DNA of 64,000 bases from CAYMTR01 sp964393405 (GCA_964393405.1 CAYMTR010000012.1:16647-80646); one strand, 5' to 3'. Numbered from the stretch's first letter, positions 45,318 to 54,431 are shown. Notes: generated from the sequence alone by a model not told the origin. Made by a program: numbers and translations.

Positions 45318-45969
45318 CAAGCTTTTCACCATAAGCTAAATCCCCGGCATCTCCTAGCCCGGGCACTATATATGATTTCGGATTTAACTCCGGATCAATG
45401 GCTCCAACCCATAAAGTACAAGAATCTGATGGCAGCTTTTCATTAATGTAATCTACCCCCGCCCTACTTGCAATAACTGAAACTAAATGCACATGCTTCG
45501 GATTGCCCTTTCGGAAAAGTGCATTATACCCAATTTCAAATGAAGAACCAGTTGCCAGCATTGGGTCAGAAAGAATCACAATTTTGTCATCAAGTAAAGG
45601 CGAAGCCATGTACTCAAATTCAATGATAAAATCTTCCTTGCTGATATATTTTCTGTACGCTGAAATAAAGGCATTGCCACTTTTATCAAAATAGTTTAAA
45701 AGTCCTTGATGTAAAGGCAATCCCGCTCTTAAAATAGTTGCCAGAACAGGAAAATCGGAAGGCAAATTTATTCCTGCTTTGCCAAGCGGTGTAACTACTT
45801 CATTATTCTGGTAATCCAATTCTTTACTGATTTCATAAGCAAATATTTCTCCTATACGTTCAATATTTCTTCTGAACCTCATCTGATCCTTTTGAATTTC
45901 CACATCCCTAATTTCCGAAATAAACTGATTAAAAAGGGAGTTGTGTTTTCCAAGATTGACAACCTTCAT
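45304..45969 (-). CDS. upp: uracil phosphoribosyltransferase
   Basis: Salvages uracil to UMP using PRPP. The 221-residue protein has the PRPP-binding loop region VILSDPMLATGSSFEIGYNAL and the C-terminal uracil-binding segment YIVPGLGDAGDLAYGEK. It overlaps queG by 14 bp and lies 41 bp downstream of the GNAT-like gene on the same strand (the GNAT-like gene ends at 46011). Confidence 0.95.
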   Translation of the reverse strand: MKVVNLGKHNSLFNQFISEIRDVEIQKDQMRFRRNIERIGEIFAYEISKELDYQNNEVVTPLGKAGINLPSDFPVLATILRAGLPLHQGLLNYFDKSGNAFISAYRKYISKEDFIIEFEYMASPLLDDKIVILSDPMLATGSSFEIGYNALFRKGNPKHVHLVSVIASRAGVDYINEKLPSDSCTLWVGAIDPELNPKSYIVPGLGDAGDLAYGEKLDEKK

Positions 45970-46010
45970 TTCTAAATTATATCTTTTGTTCTATAATTAT
46001 ACTCAAAGCA

Positions 46011-46916
46011 TCATTTCTTTACCAACTTTAAAGGCCATGGCAGCCTGTTTAATTTGATATGCTGATAGATCTCAGGCTTTGCCCCAAACCCATTAAAAAA
46101 CATTGCTATACCCTCAATATTTGAGCCTTCAAAGTCTAACAGTAAAGGTTTGGATGAAAAATTTTTGATAACCTCGTCTAATATAAAGTACATTGACAAA
46201 TTTTCCCTTCCTTCTTCTGAAGAAACAGAGCTAAGATATATCAACCTGTCTTTATCCCTTAAGAAGAATGCTGCTCCTGTCAACTCATTTTTCCGGGAAT
46301 ATGCTCCGTAAAGAAAACCTTTCCCTATACTCATCGACTTCGAAATAATATTGTTGAGATTATTAATTGTTCCTTTTTTCAAATCTGCTATATTTATTCC
46401 TGAAAAAAACTCCATATACTCTCCAAGTGTAACCTGTTCGGAGATATCATTCTTTTTAATTGATTTTCTTACGTTTCTCCTAGCCGAAATGGAAAAATTA
46501 TCAAAAATCTTTTCGTACTCTGGTTTTAATGATAGAATATAGTTGTTCCTTTCAGTAATAGTTAAACCACCACATCTCACCAAGTTCATTGAATTTAAGG
46601 AAATATCAATAAACCTGAATCTTTCAATAAGATATCCAATAAAATTGCTTGTTACCTCAGGAGTTGGAGGTGGAAATATTCCATGTTGTTGGGCAAAAAT
46701 TGGTTGATAAGCATATTCAACACCCCACTTTCGTGAAAAAGCTAATGGCATAACATACTCATAATCTCCATATATTAATCCATTCCAATCAGCATTGACA
46801 ATATCAAGAAACCAACTCTTTGCATAAACTCTGCTGTTAGGAGAATTATCCACTACCTTGTCCCAGCGTTGAATATCAATTTCTGAATTGTGAATAAATC
46901 TTAACCTGCTTTTCAT
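46011..46916 (-). CDS. GNAT-fold/FemAB-like protein, unknown substrate
   Basis: A 301-residue protein without signal or membrane helix. It has two halves of acyltransferase-like character. The second half contains RRNVRKSIKKNDIS, then GKGFLYGAYSRKNELTGAAFFLRDKDRLIYLSS and EGRENLSMYFILDEVIKNFSSKPLLLDFEGSNIEGIAMFFNGFGA, resembling the FemAB/BioF2-like acetyltransferase domain. It overlaps the upstream deacetylase-like gene by 4 bp (ATGA), so the two are functionally linked. A role in glycan or peptide-linked surface polymer modification is inference. Confidence 0.7.
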   Translation of the reverse strand: MKSRLRFIHNSEIDIQRWDKVVDNSPNSRVYAKSWFLDIVNADWNGLIYGDYEYVMPLAFSRKWGVEYAYQPIFAQQHGIFPPPTPEVTSNFIGYLIERFRFIDISLNSMNLVRCGGLTITERNNYILSLKPEYEKIFDNFSISARRNVRKSIKKNDISEQVTLGEYMEFFSGINIADLKKGTINNLNNIISKSMSIGKGFLYGAYSRKNELTGAAFFLRDKDRLIYLSSVSSEEGRENLSMYFILDEVIKNFSSKPLLLDFEGSNIEGIAMFFNGFGAKPEIYQHIKLNRLPWPLKLVKK

Positions 46917-48223
46917 TTTAAATTATCTGCAGCCATTTTTGTCATACCAATATAAACATCTCTCCATCCTTTCCATTGCCCTTCATCACTAAGCGATTCG
47001 TTATGCCATAGACTAATGAAGGTACCCCCAACGTCAATTACTTCCTTCATTAAAGATTTAATTTTTTTATCTGCTTCTGAAGGGCTCATTCCCCGATAAT
47101 TATGAAGTGTAACATCCATTATTTCAAAAGGAAAAATTCTAAGGCTTGTTTCTTCTTCATCGAGTAAATCATAAAACATAAATGGGGTACAAATTCCTGC
47201 CCTGAAACCCGGGCGATTAGAATAGCCCATCGAATAATCTGATTGTATATTGTTTTTCAAAAGCTCCCTATATGTCCTTGGCATAGTAAGCTTAAGGTAA
47301 TGCTGACGACTTAAAACAACCTCTTTGCCTATAATGTGTTCTAATCTTTCAATTTCTTTTCCAAGAAGAGCCTTTTTCTTTGTTGAATTATAAGAAGGAT
47401 GTATTCCTACATCTGCAATTTTTGACATTCTCTTTATCAGCTGCCTGAAATTTTTGTTCTTATGAGATAAACCCCTATCGTGCTTTCCCGTTTTATTCAT
47501 CAGAAAAAACATTACCGGTCTGAACTTAAATTTCTTAAACAGCTCTTCCATAAAATCATAGCTGTCGTATGGATCTCTGTTCAACCGTAATACGACAGTA
47601 AACCTTCTTTTGATCATCTTCCACCGTCCGCTCAACATATCCTTAACCGTGGAGCCAATTATCCGGAAAACACCTTTATTCTTAAATGCCCAGGCATTAT
47701 CTATATCAATTGTGGGTATATATCTGAAAGAAGGGCGATTAAATTTATAATCGGGATATTCCTTTTCTATCAAATCAGCCATATTCAGCGCCCAAATATT
47801 GACAACTGGCTTTTCAAGAAACTTGCTTTGACCTGCAATACTGTTTCTCGACATAAACCTTTGATGTCGGTCTCGCTTCCCCGGTAGGTATTCTTCATAA
47901 CGAGAAACAAGATAAAAGCTCGCTGCAAACAGATCAAAAGGTATAAATGAATTGTCTGACTTGAAGAAAACATTTACAGCATCCCAGTCAAAGACATCAA
48001 CATGCTGAAACTGTACGTGTGACTGAAATAAAAGATTGTGAGGATGTAACCTTAATCCTTCTACACCATCTATATCAGAATAATTAATTTTTATACCTGC
48101 TGCTTTCTTAAATGTCTCATTATCTGTGAAGAATTCTACCGCATCACCTAATATAGTTTCAAAAATAAGACGGAAAATATATTTTATACGGCTACTAATT
48201 TCCGGAACGAATACATTTATCAT
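46913..48223 (-). CDS. polysaccharide deacetylase-like (NodB-fold) protein
   Basis: A 436-residue protein. The C-terminal two-thirds resemble a carbohydrate esterase 4 barrel with the metal-binding region YIPTIDIDNAWAF (Asp pair), RPVMFFLMNK, ADVGIHPSYN (His) and GGTFISLWHNESL. An N-terminal domain with YEEYLPGKRDRHQRF precedes it, as in DUF7033-type proteins. No signal peptide is visible. Its 3' end overlaps the GNAT-like gene by 4 bp. Probable role is deacylation of a cell-surface glycan or lipid-linked precursor; the substrate is unknown. Confidence 0.78.
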   Translation of the reverse strand: MINVFVPEISSRIKYIFRLIFETILGDAVEFFTDNETFKKAAGIKINYSDIDGVEGLRLHPHNLLFQSHVQFQHVDVFDWDAVNVFFKSDNSFIPFDLFAASFYLVSRYEEYLPGKRDRHQRFMSRNSIAGQSKFLEKPVVNIWALNMADLIEKEYPDYKFNRPSFRYIPTIDIDNAWAFKNKGVFRIIGSTVKDMLSGRWKMIKRRFTVVLRLNRDPYDSYDFMEELFKKFKFRPVMFFLMNKTGKHDRGLSHKNKNFRQLIKRMSKIADVGIHPSYNSTKKKALLGKEIERLEHIIGKEVVLSRQHYLKLTMPRTYRELLKNNIQSDYSMGYSNRPGFRAGICTPFMFYDLLDEEETSLRIFPFEIMDVTLHNYRGMSPSEADKKIKSLMKEVIDVGGTFISLWHNESLSDEGQWKGWRDVYIGMTKMAADNLK

Positions 48224-48249
48224 AACCTAGAAATATTTTTTCGCACAAA

Positions 48250-48948
48250 TTAAGTAATTAATCCTTCATCAGCAAGACTTAAATAATTTGATCCTGAAAT
48301 TATTATATGGTCAAGAACTTTTATGTCAATAAGTTTCGAGGCCTCTTCTGCTTTTTTTGTAATTTCAAGATCATTCTGACTGGGATACAAATTACCGCTG
48401 GGATGATTGTGTGCCAAAATAATTGAAGAAGCAAGTTTATCTATGGCTTGTTTTAAAATAATCCTTACATCAATCACAGTGCCACTAATACCTCCCTGAC
48501 TAATCTTCTTTTTATCAACAACCTTATTAGCACGATCGAGAAAAAGAACCCAGAACTCTTCGTGCATAAGATCAGATAATTCAATTTTTAGCAGATCAAA
48601 TGCATCGGTACTACGAGTTATTCTAGACACTTTTCTACTGCCCCCCAGTTGCCTTCTCCGTCCTAATTCCAGTGCTGCAAGAATATTAACAGCCTTCTTA
48701 TCTCCAATTCCATTATAGGTTTTTAGCTTATCTACTGTTAACCTCCCAATAGCTTCAAGGCTGTTTAGATTATCGGCAAGAATTCTCTTCGACAAACCAA
48801 GTGCTGATTCATTTCTTGTTCCTGAATTTATAATAACTGAAAGCAGTTCTGCATCACTTAATGACAGAAAGCCTTGCTTTAAAGACTTTTCCCTTGGACG
48901 GTCGCTTTCATCCCAGTCCTTTATTGATAGTTTTTTTGAATTAAACAT
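48250..48948 (-). CDS. radC: RadC/JAB-family protein
   Basis: A 232-residue protein with an N-terminal helix-hairpin-helix region (IGRLTVDKLKTYNGIGDKKAVNILAALELGRR) and a C-terminal JAMM/MPN metal-binding domain, motif ILAHNHPSGNLYPSQND. The family was named for radiation sensitivity in E. coli, but its DNA-repair role is disputed. ATG at 48948 is preferred over the longer frame from 49008. Next upstream is rpsT with its terminator. Confidence 0.93.
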   Translation of the reverse strand: MFNSKKLSIKDWDESDRPREKSLKQGFLSLSDAELLSVIINSGTRNESALGLSKRILADNLNSLEAIGRLTVDKLKTYNGIGDKKAVNILAALELGRRRQLGGSRKVSRITRSTDAFDLLKIELSDLMHEEFWVLFLDRANKVVDKKKISQGGISGTVIDVRIILKQAIDKLASSIILAHNHPSGNLYPSQNDLEITKKAEEASKLIDIKVLDHIIISGSNYLSLADEGLIT

Positions 48949-49074
48949 GGGCCCAAAATTGAGAAATTTTAAGCTTAATCTTAAATATTCTATACCCAAA
49001 TGATACATCTCTTCACGAAGACCCTGTTTTCGATAGTTGAAGTCACTTTTTGATCGCTTAAGGGAAAGATAAAA

Positions 49075-49102
49075 AAGCCCCTCAGCTTTTGCCGAGGGGC
49101 TT
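49075..49102 (-). terminator. intrinsic terminator of rpsT
   Basis: AAGCCCCTC (49075-49083) pairs with GAGGGGCTT (49094-49102); on the minus strand TTTTTT follows. It is 23 bp past the rpsT stop. Confidence 0.9.
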
Positions 49103-49124
49103 CATATAGTAATAGAACAATTTA

Positions 49125-49376
49125 TTAAAGTTTGCTTATATGTAATGCCAATTTTGATTTAAGGTTCGCAGCCTTATTATCATGGATTACATCTTTCTTT
49201 GCTAAACGATCAATCAATGATGTCACTTTTGGATACATTGTTTGTGCATCTACCTTTTCAGTTGTCAAACGTAATTTCTTGATTGCGTTACGCATTGTCT
49301 TGGCATAGTACTTATTAAGTAACTTCTTTGCAGCACTCTGCCTGATTCTCTTTTTTGATGATTTGTGATTTGCCAT
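49125..49376 (-). CDS. rpsT: 30S ribosomal protein S20
   Basis: An 83-residue basic protein of the small ribosomal subunit that binds 16S rRNA. The sequence ANHKSSKKRIRQSAAKKLLNKYYAKTMRNAIKKL and the C-terminal helix KAANLKSKLALHI match S20 over the whole length. It lies 21 bp after tRNA-Glu and may be cotranscribed with it. A strong terminator follows. Confidence 0.97.
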   Translation of the reverse strand: MANHKSSKKRIRQSAAKKLLNKYYAKTMRNAIKKLRLTTEKVDAQTMYPKVTSLIDRLAKKDVIHDNKAANLKSKLALHISKL

Positions 49377-49397
49377 TTTTAGCTCATATTTTAAATG

Positions 49398-49469
49398 TAG
49401 CCCGTAGGGGAATCGAACCCCTGCTACCAGAATGAAAATCTGGCGTCCTAACCGCTAGACGAACGGGCC
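49398..49469 (-). tRNA. tRNA-Glu (TTC anticodon)
   Basis: A 72-nt cloverleaf. Acceptor stem GGCCCGT with ACGGGCT (first pair G-U), discriminator A. Anticodon stem CCAGA/TCTGG around loop TTTTCAT, anticodon TTC. T-arm AGGGG-TTCGATT-CCCCT. The CCA end is not encoded. It reads towards rpsT. No gene in 49470-49734. Confidence 0.97.
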
Positions 49470-49734
49470 AAAAATTGTTTCCAAATTTTTCGGTGTGCAA
49501 AGGTAAAAAGGTTTTAAAAAACACCAAACATTCTTCAATGTTTTTTTCTTTAATTTTCCTCAACATCCCTTTTGGAGCTGCAAATAAAATTGAAGTTTTT
49601 GACATTGGCAAATAATCTCAAAAAAAAGTAATGACATATATGCCCTATCACCCTTTAATATTGAACGATATTACCGATTTATGCTTGAACATCAGATTTA
49701 TCTTTATATTTTTATGCCTTAATATTTGATTAAC

Positions 49735-50523
49735 ATGAACACTTTTTCAAGACTTTTTATTGCTGCATCAATTGTATTATTCATGGTTTCCTGCAAACCC
49801 TCCCAAAGAGAACTTGCTATCATTAAAACTAATGCAGCAGATGATATTTTAAAATCGGGCGACACAATCAAAGCTATCAGAGTTTTAGATTCAATACCTA
49901 TTTTATATCCAAAGGCTAAGTTCCAAATAGATGTCTCGAAAAATATCAAGGATGAATTATACCGACAGTTAATCGATAAAAAGAGAGAACAATTTAGGTT
50001 TTCGGAGCTGTCAATTTCTTCTCTTGAACAAAAATTCATTAAAGAGAAAACTGATTTTGACTTATTTACCCAATACATTCCAATTGAACAAGTAAAAATC
50101 AGAACCCGTAATGCTACTTATCTTCAAGTAAATCTCGACGAAAGGGGCGAGCTTTATTTAAGCAGTAACTACTACGGTAAAGCATGGGCTAATCATTATT
50201 CTGTAAAAATTTACGACGGTGAACTTTCAGCTGAAACTCCAAGGGTGAGCTCTGACAGCCCCAACCGTTCAACCAATAGTTTCCTCGATTATAAATGGGA
50301 GAAAGTTTCTTACACTGAAGGAAAGTCTGATTCTGTTATCGAATTCGTTTTTAAGAACTCCGAATTGCCCTTAAAATGCGCTTTTAATAATTATATCATC
50401 TTTCTCAGCAAAGATAATATCGAAGCTATTAAGAATTCATATATGCTTTCTAATGAAATCAAGAAATTAAAATTGCTGAAAGAAGAAATTAAAACCCTGG
50501 AGATTAAACGGTTTAAACAATAA
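49735..50523 (+). CDS. lipoprotein of unknown function
   Basis: A 262-residue predicted lipoprotein: signal SRLFIAASIVLFMVSC ends at about Cys19. The mature protein begins with a helical coiled-coil-prone segment (residues about 20-90) followed by a beta-rich domain (TRNATYLQVNLDERGELYLSSNYYGKAWANHYSVKIYDG) and a C-terminal helix with LKLLKEEIKTLEIKRF. ATG at 49735 is used; a TTG two codons before is possible. I do not recognise a family and give no function. It is followed by a GH5 gene after 59 bp. Confidence 0.75.
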   Translation: MNTFSRLFIAASIVLFMVSCKPSQRELAIIKTNAADDILKSGDTIKAIRVLDSIPILYPKAKFQIDVSKNIKDELYRQLIDKKREQFRFSELSISSLEQKFIKEKTDFDLFTQYIPIEQVKIRTRNATYLQVNLDERGELYLSSNYYGKAWANHYSVKIYDGELSAETPRVSSDSPNRSTNSFLDYKWEKVSYTEGKSDSVIEFVFKNSELPLKCAFNNYIIFLSKDNIEAIKNSYMLSNEIKKLKLLKEEIKTLEIKRFKQ

Positions 50524-50549
50524 AGCCTTAACATTCAGATATAGGCTTT
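50522..50549 (+). terminator. weak terminator after the lipoprotein gene
   Basis: AAAGCCT (50522-50528) pairs with AGGCTTT (50543-50549), 14-base loop, followed by CCCCTTTTT. It overlaps the stop codon, so reading through to the GH5 gene is likely partial. Confidence 0.5.
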
Positions 50550-50582
50550 CCCCTTTTTATAGAATTATATTAATATACTCGT

Positions 50583-52622
50583 ATGAAAAGAAGTAGAACA
50601 TATAAGAAAATTACTGTCTTATTCTTTATTACGATGCTAACTTCTTTTACATCAAATGGCCAACCCATTACTAAAAAACTGGTCGAATCTCATTCCTCTC
50701 AAATTCAAGAAGGAACTGTCCCAAAAGTGAATCCTCGGTTTAAAAATATAACTTCCAATAGCATAAATTTTACTGATGCAGCAAACCGAAATCTGTTCTT
50801 AAGAGGTATAAACCTTGGAGGAAGCAGTAAAGTTCCTTTCAAACCTAATGGTGCCACACATATTCCAGATGGTTTTTTTAATGGGAAGGACATCTCTTTT
50901 GTTGGCAGACCATTTCCCTTAAATGAAGCCGATTCTCATTTTTTAAGGCTGAAAGCCTGGGGATTTCATTTTATACGTTTAAATATAACATGGGAAGCCA
51001 TTGAACATGAAGGTCCCGGAATTTATGACACCAATTATCTTGAATACCTAAAGGCTCTGATTTCAAAAGCTGCTGAATATGACATCAACGTTTTGATTGA
51101 TCCCCATCAGGATGTCTGGAGTCGTTTCTCAGGCGGCGATGGTGCTCCTCTTTGGACGTTTGAAGTGGCAGGAATGGATATTACAAAATTCAGCCAAACA
51201 GCTTCTGCTATTGTCCATTACACCTTCGGTGACCCTTTCCCAAAAATGATCTGGTACACAAACTATTATAAACATGCTTCCGCTTCTATGTTTACATTGT
51301 TTTTCGGAGGCAATGATTTTGCCCCACTAACAAATGTTGACGGCACTCCTATTCAGGATTATCTTCAGAATCACTACATTAAAGCTATAGTCAAGGTTGC
51401 TGAAACTCTTAAAGATCTTCCAAACATTATTGGTTTTGAAGTAATGAACGAACCTTCTGCCGGCTACATCGGCGTAAAAGACTTATCTCAGCCCTTTGGA
51501 AATGAAATAATTGGTGATGCGCCAACCCCCTGGCAGGGAATGATCCTTGCTGAAGGCTTCCCTCAGGAAATTGAACGGTTCTACTTGGGCTTCAGCTCAA
51601 TAAAAAAAGAAAAAACAAGTACCCTAAACAAAGAAAAAATATCTGTCTGGAAAGATAATAAACCAGGTGTCTGGAGACAAAACGGTGTATGGGATATTTC
51701 ACCTGAAGGCTCTCCTATCCTCATTCATTCTGACTATTTTTCCAAGGTTAAAAATACAAATGTCGATTTCAATTCAATGTATTATATCCCGTTTATCGAA
51801 AGATTTGCTGATGCAATATCAAAAATTGATACCAACTGGCTTATTTGCGTTGATAACATCCTGTCTCCCCACCCTCTAAAGATACCCGAACTTAAGAATT
51901 TAAAGGGCTTTAAATGGCTTAATGGCTCTCATTGGTATGATGACGTCACTCTTGTGAAAAAAACATATATGCCTTTCCTTGGCCTTTATAACAGAAAAGT
52001 CGTTTTTGGAAAAGCCAATGTCATGAAAGCTTACGAAAAAACTTTGTCTGAAATGATTGAAGATACTCGTAAATTTTATGGCGATGCCCCTACCTTACTT
52101 GGAGAGTTTGGCATTCCTTTCGACTTGAATAAAGCTAAAGCCTATAAAACTGGAAATTTTAATATTCAGTCGAAGGCTATCGATCGAAGTTTTAAGGTTG
52201 CTGAAAAGAATCTTTTAAATTATACCCTTTGGAACTATACTGCTGACAATACAAATGAACGAGGAGATCAGTGGAATGGTGAAGACTTATCAATATTCAG
52301 TATTTCACAGCAATACGATTCCTCTGATATTAATTCAGGCGGCAGAGCCCTGGATGCTGTTGTCAGACCTTATCCCCGAAAAATTACCGGTACTCTAAAA
52401 GAGTATTCTTACAAATACAAAAACAAAGAATTGTTTATCAAATTTAATGTTGAAAAGCTTTCGGAATATCCCAACGAAATATTTGTCCCTGAGTACATTT
52501 ATAAAAACAATTTCGTTGTAAGCTCCACTGAACCGACCTTGGCTTTTGATAAAAAGGAACGTACGCTTCTTTATTACCCTTCCAAAACCGGTGAGCACAT
52601 AATAATTGTAAAATCGAAGTGA
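50583..52622 (+). CDS. secreted GH5 glycoside hydrolase, endoglycoceramidase/GH5_12-like
   Basis: A 679-residue exported GH5 enzyme. A signal peptide (KITVLFFITMLTSFTSNG) is followed by the TIM barrel. Family-specific segments are LRGINLGGSSKVPF, SFVGRPFPLNEADSHFLRLKAWGFHFIRLNITWEAIEH, IDPHQDVWSRFSGGDGAPLW, the acid/base Glu in GFEVMNEP (near residue 288) and the nucleophile Glu in LLGEFGIPFD (near 507). FVGRPFPL and HQDVWSR with a GDGAP loop match the fungal sterylglucosidase/glucocerebrosidase EGCrP group (GH5_12), from memory. Likely substrates are glucosylceramides or steryl glucosides. A beta-rich C-terminal domain completes it. It converges on prfB with 7 bp between stops. Confidence 0.85.
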   Translation: MKRSRTYKKITVLFFITMLTSFTSNGQPITKKLVESHSSQIQEGTVPKVNPRFKNITSNSINFTDAANRNLFLRGINLGGSSKVPFKPNGATHIPDGFFNGKDISFVGRPFPLNEADSHFLRLKAWGFHFIRLNITWEAIEHEGPGIYDTNYLEYLKALISKAAEYDINVLIDPHQDVWSRFSGGDGAPLWTFEVAGMDITKFSQTASAIVHYTFGDPFPKMIWYTNYYKHASASMFTLFFGGNDFAPLTNVDGTPIQDYLQNHYIKAIVKVAETLKDLPNIIGFEVMNEPSAGYIGVKDLSQPFGNEIIGDAPTPWQGMILAEGFPQEIERFYLGFSSIKKEKTSTLNKEKISVWKDNKPGVWRQNGVWDISPEGSPILIHSDYFSKVKNTNVDFNSMYYIPFIERFADAISKIDTNWLICVDNILSPHPLKIPELKNLKGFKWLNGSHWYDDVTLVKKTYMPFLGLYNRKVVFGKANVMKAYEKTLSEMIEDTRKFYGDAPTLLGEFGIPFDLNKAKAYKTGNFNIQSKAIDRSFKVAEKNLLNYTLWNYTADNTNERGDQWNGEDLSIFSISQQYDSSDINSGGRALDAVVRPYPRKITGTLKEYSYKYKNKELFIKFNVEKLSEYPNEIFVPEYIYKNNFVVSSTEPTLAFDKKERTLLYYPSKTGEHIIIVKSK

Positions 52623-52629
52623 AATTTCG

Positions 52630-53719
52630 CTACTCTCCCCCGAATTCCATTAGGTAAGCCTTAATAAAACCATCAAGATCGCCATCCATAACTGCCTGAA
52701 CATTACCTGATTCAAAACCCGTCCTTACATCCTTGACAAGTTTATATGGCTGCATGGTATATGATCGTATTTGTGACCCCCACTCTATTTTTTTCTTACC
52801 GGCTTCTATCTTCATCACTTCTTCCTGACGCTTCCTGAGTTCAATTTCATAAAGCTGTGATTTAAGTAACCGCATTGCATTTTCTTTATTTTGCAACTGC
52901 GACCTACTTTCAGAGTTTTCAATCATTATTCCAGATGGAGCATGTCTCAACCTAACCGCAGTCTCAACCTTGTTTACATTCTGTCCGCCCGCACCGCTTG
53001 AGCGCATTGTCTCCCAGGAAATATCAGCAGGGTTTATATCAACTTGAATAGTATCGTCGACCAAAGGTGCAACATATACTGATGTAAAAGATGTTTGTCT
53101 TTTATTCTGTGCGTTGAAAGGAGAAAGCCTAACAAGCCTGTGGACCCCATTTTCGCTTTTAAGATAACCGTAAGCGAACTCTCCCTCAATTTCAACCGTG
53201 CAATTCTTAATGCCAACATCTTCTCCCGGTTGGTAGTCCATTACCTTGAAAGAATATCCGTGTTGCTCAGCCCACCTATTGTACATGCGAAACAACATTT
53301 CTGCCCAATCGTTACTTTCAGTTCCTCCGGCTCCGGCGTTAATTCTCAATACTGCTCCAAGTCGGTCTTCCTCTTTGCGGAGCATATTTTTGGCTTCAAG
53401 CTTTTCAATAAGGTCAAGTGAAAGAGCATATTGCTCGTCAACCTCAGCATCAGTAGCATCTCCGCTTTGCTGAAATTCAAACAAAACCAGTAGGTCTTCA
53501 ACCGATTGGTCTACTTCCTTAAAAGCCTCAGTCCATTGCTTAATCCCTCTGATTACTCTCATCTGGGCTTCAGCCTCTTTAGGATTTTCCCAAAAATTCG
53601 GATCTTGAGTTTTTAATTCCTCCTCTTCTATTTCAATCTTTTTATTATCGATGTCAAAGATACCCCCTAAGCGCATCCCGGCGCTCTGCAAGTCCTTTAA
53701 TTTGGTCGCGTAATATCAT
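52630..53719 (-). CDS. prfB: peptide chain release factor RF2, two frames joined by +1 programmed frameshift
   Basis: Terminates translation at UGA and UAA. The catalytic GGQ is in SSGAGGQNVNKVETAVRL, and the UGA-reading SPF tripeptide is in RLVRLSPFNAQ. The complete protein is 362 residues: 21 codons from ATG at 53719 (MILRDQIKGLAERRDALRGYL) in one frame, then a UGA, then the other 341 codons in the +1 frame. The shift site is described separately. An alternative short frame starting at TTG would give a non-canonical N-terminus and is not preferred. It is 43 bp after recX and convergent with the GH5 gene. Confidence 0.96.
53653..53668 (-). promoter_or_regulatory. prfB autoregulatory +1 frameshift site
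   Basis: On the minus strand, AGGGGG (53668-53663), TAT, CTT (53659-53657), TGA (53656-53654), C. Internal Shine-Dalgarno-like AGGGGG three bases before CTT TGA C is the classical RF2 frameshift signal. Low RF2 causes ribosomes to pause at UGA and slip to +1, restoring RF2. Confidence 0.95.
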
Positions 53720-53762
53720 GTTATATATTTATCGTAAAGAGCTGTAAAAATAGCAACTAAAT

Positions 53763-54233
53763 TTAACTTTTAAGCAATGGAGTCAATGCCTTTTCTATTA
53801 AATCAGTTTCAAAGCCCTTGCCCTGAGCAAATCTGAACAGTTTTGCCTTACGCTCATATACATTATCTGACTTTATAGATTTGTTTTTGCTTTTCATCAT
53901 TTCTGAAAGCTTTTGAAAATATTCCTCGTCATCCAACTCTTCAAGGGCGTTGACTATCAAATCAGAAGGAATTCTTTTACCCTTGAGCATATATACAATT
54001 TTTATTCTGCCCCATAAGTTGAACCGAAATTTGTCGCGCACAAAAAACCGGGCATACCTTTCTTCATCTATATACTTATCCGCAATAAGTTTCTGTATAA
54101 TCCTTGCAGAATCAGCAGTGTTTAAGCCCCATTCATAAAGCTTTTGCTGTATATCATACGAGCACTTCTCTGCTTTACTGCAAATAGCCATAGACTTAGA
54201 CAAGGCCATTTCAAATGTAATTGGGTTGCTCAT
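53763..54233 (-). CDS. recX: regulatory protein RecX
   Basis: A 156-residue all-helical protein that caps or inhibits RecA filaments. It is built from three repeats; visible are AEKCSYDIQQKLYEWGL, IIQKLIADKYIDEERYARFFVRDKFRFNLWG and RFAQGKGFETDLIEKAL. It is not adjacent to recA. prfB follows with a 43-bp gap, so the two are probably cotranscribed. A long inverted repeat lies 58 bp upstream of its start. Confidence 0.9.
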   Translation of the reverse strand: MSNPITFEMALSKSMAICSKAEKCSYDIQQKLYEWGLNTADSARIIQKLIADKYIDEERYARFFVRDKFRFNLWGRIKIVYMLKGKRIPSDLIVNALEELDDEEYFQKLSEMMKSKNKSIKSDNVYERKAKLFRFAQGKGFETDLIEKALTPLLKS

Positions 54234-54290
54234 TTTTTAGTAATAAATGTAATAAAAAAAATATTCAGAGTATCGAAATAGCAAGCAGAA

Positions 54291-54370
54291 TACCACCAAA
54301 GTCGCACCAAAGAGCCTGTTTCTTCCTTCATAATGGGATTAACAGGCTCTTTGGTGCGACTTTGGTGGTA
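54291..54370. repeat. perfect inverted repeat, 30-bp arms and 20-bp loop
   Basis: Arm 54291-54320 (starts TACCACCAAAG, ends GAGCCTGTT) is matched without mismatch by 54341-54370. The loop is 54321-54340. Each arm carries the word CACCAAAG twice. It lies in the 198-bp gap between metA's stop and recX's start. No T run follows on either side, so it is not a classical terminator. Its transcript would form a very stable hairpin; a mobile-element relic, REP-type element or processing signal are all possible. Confidence 0.95.
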
Positions 54371-54431
54371 AGTTGAGTAGTCTGTGTTTATAATCAAACA
54401 ACTCGCAACTTAAATGAAATTCTATTAAAAA

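Noticed and set aside
49384..49611. 75-codon minus-strand frame across tRNA-Glu
   Set aside because: Its C-terminal part is a translation of the tRNA gene; a chance frame.
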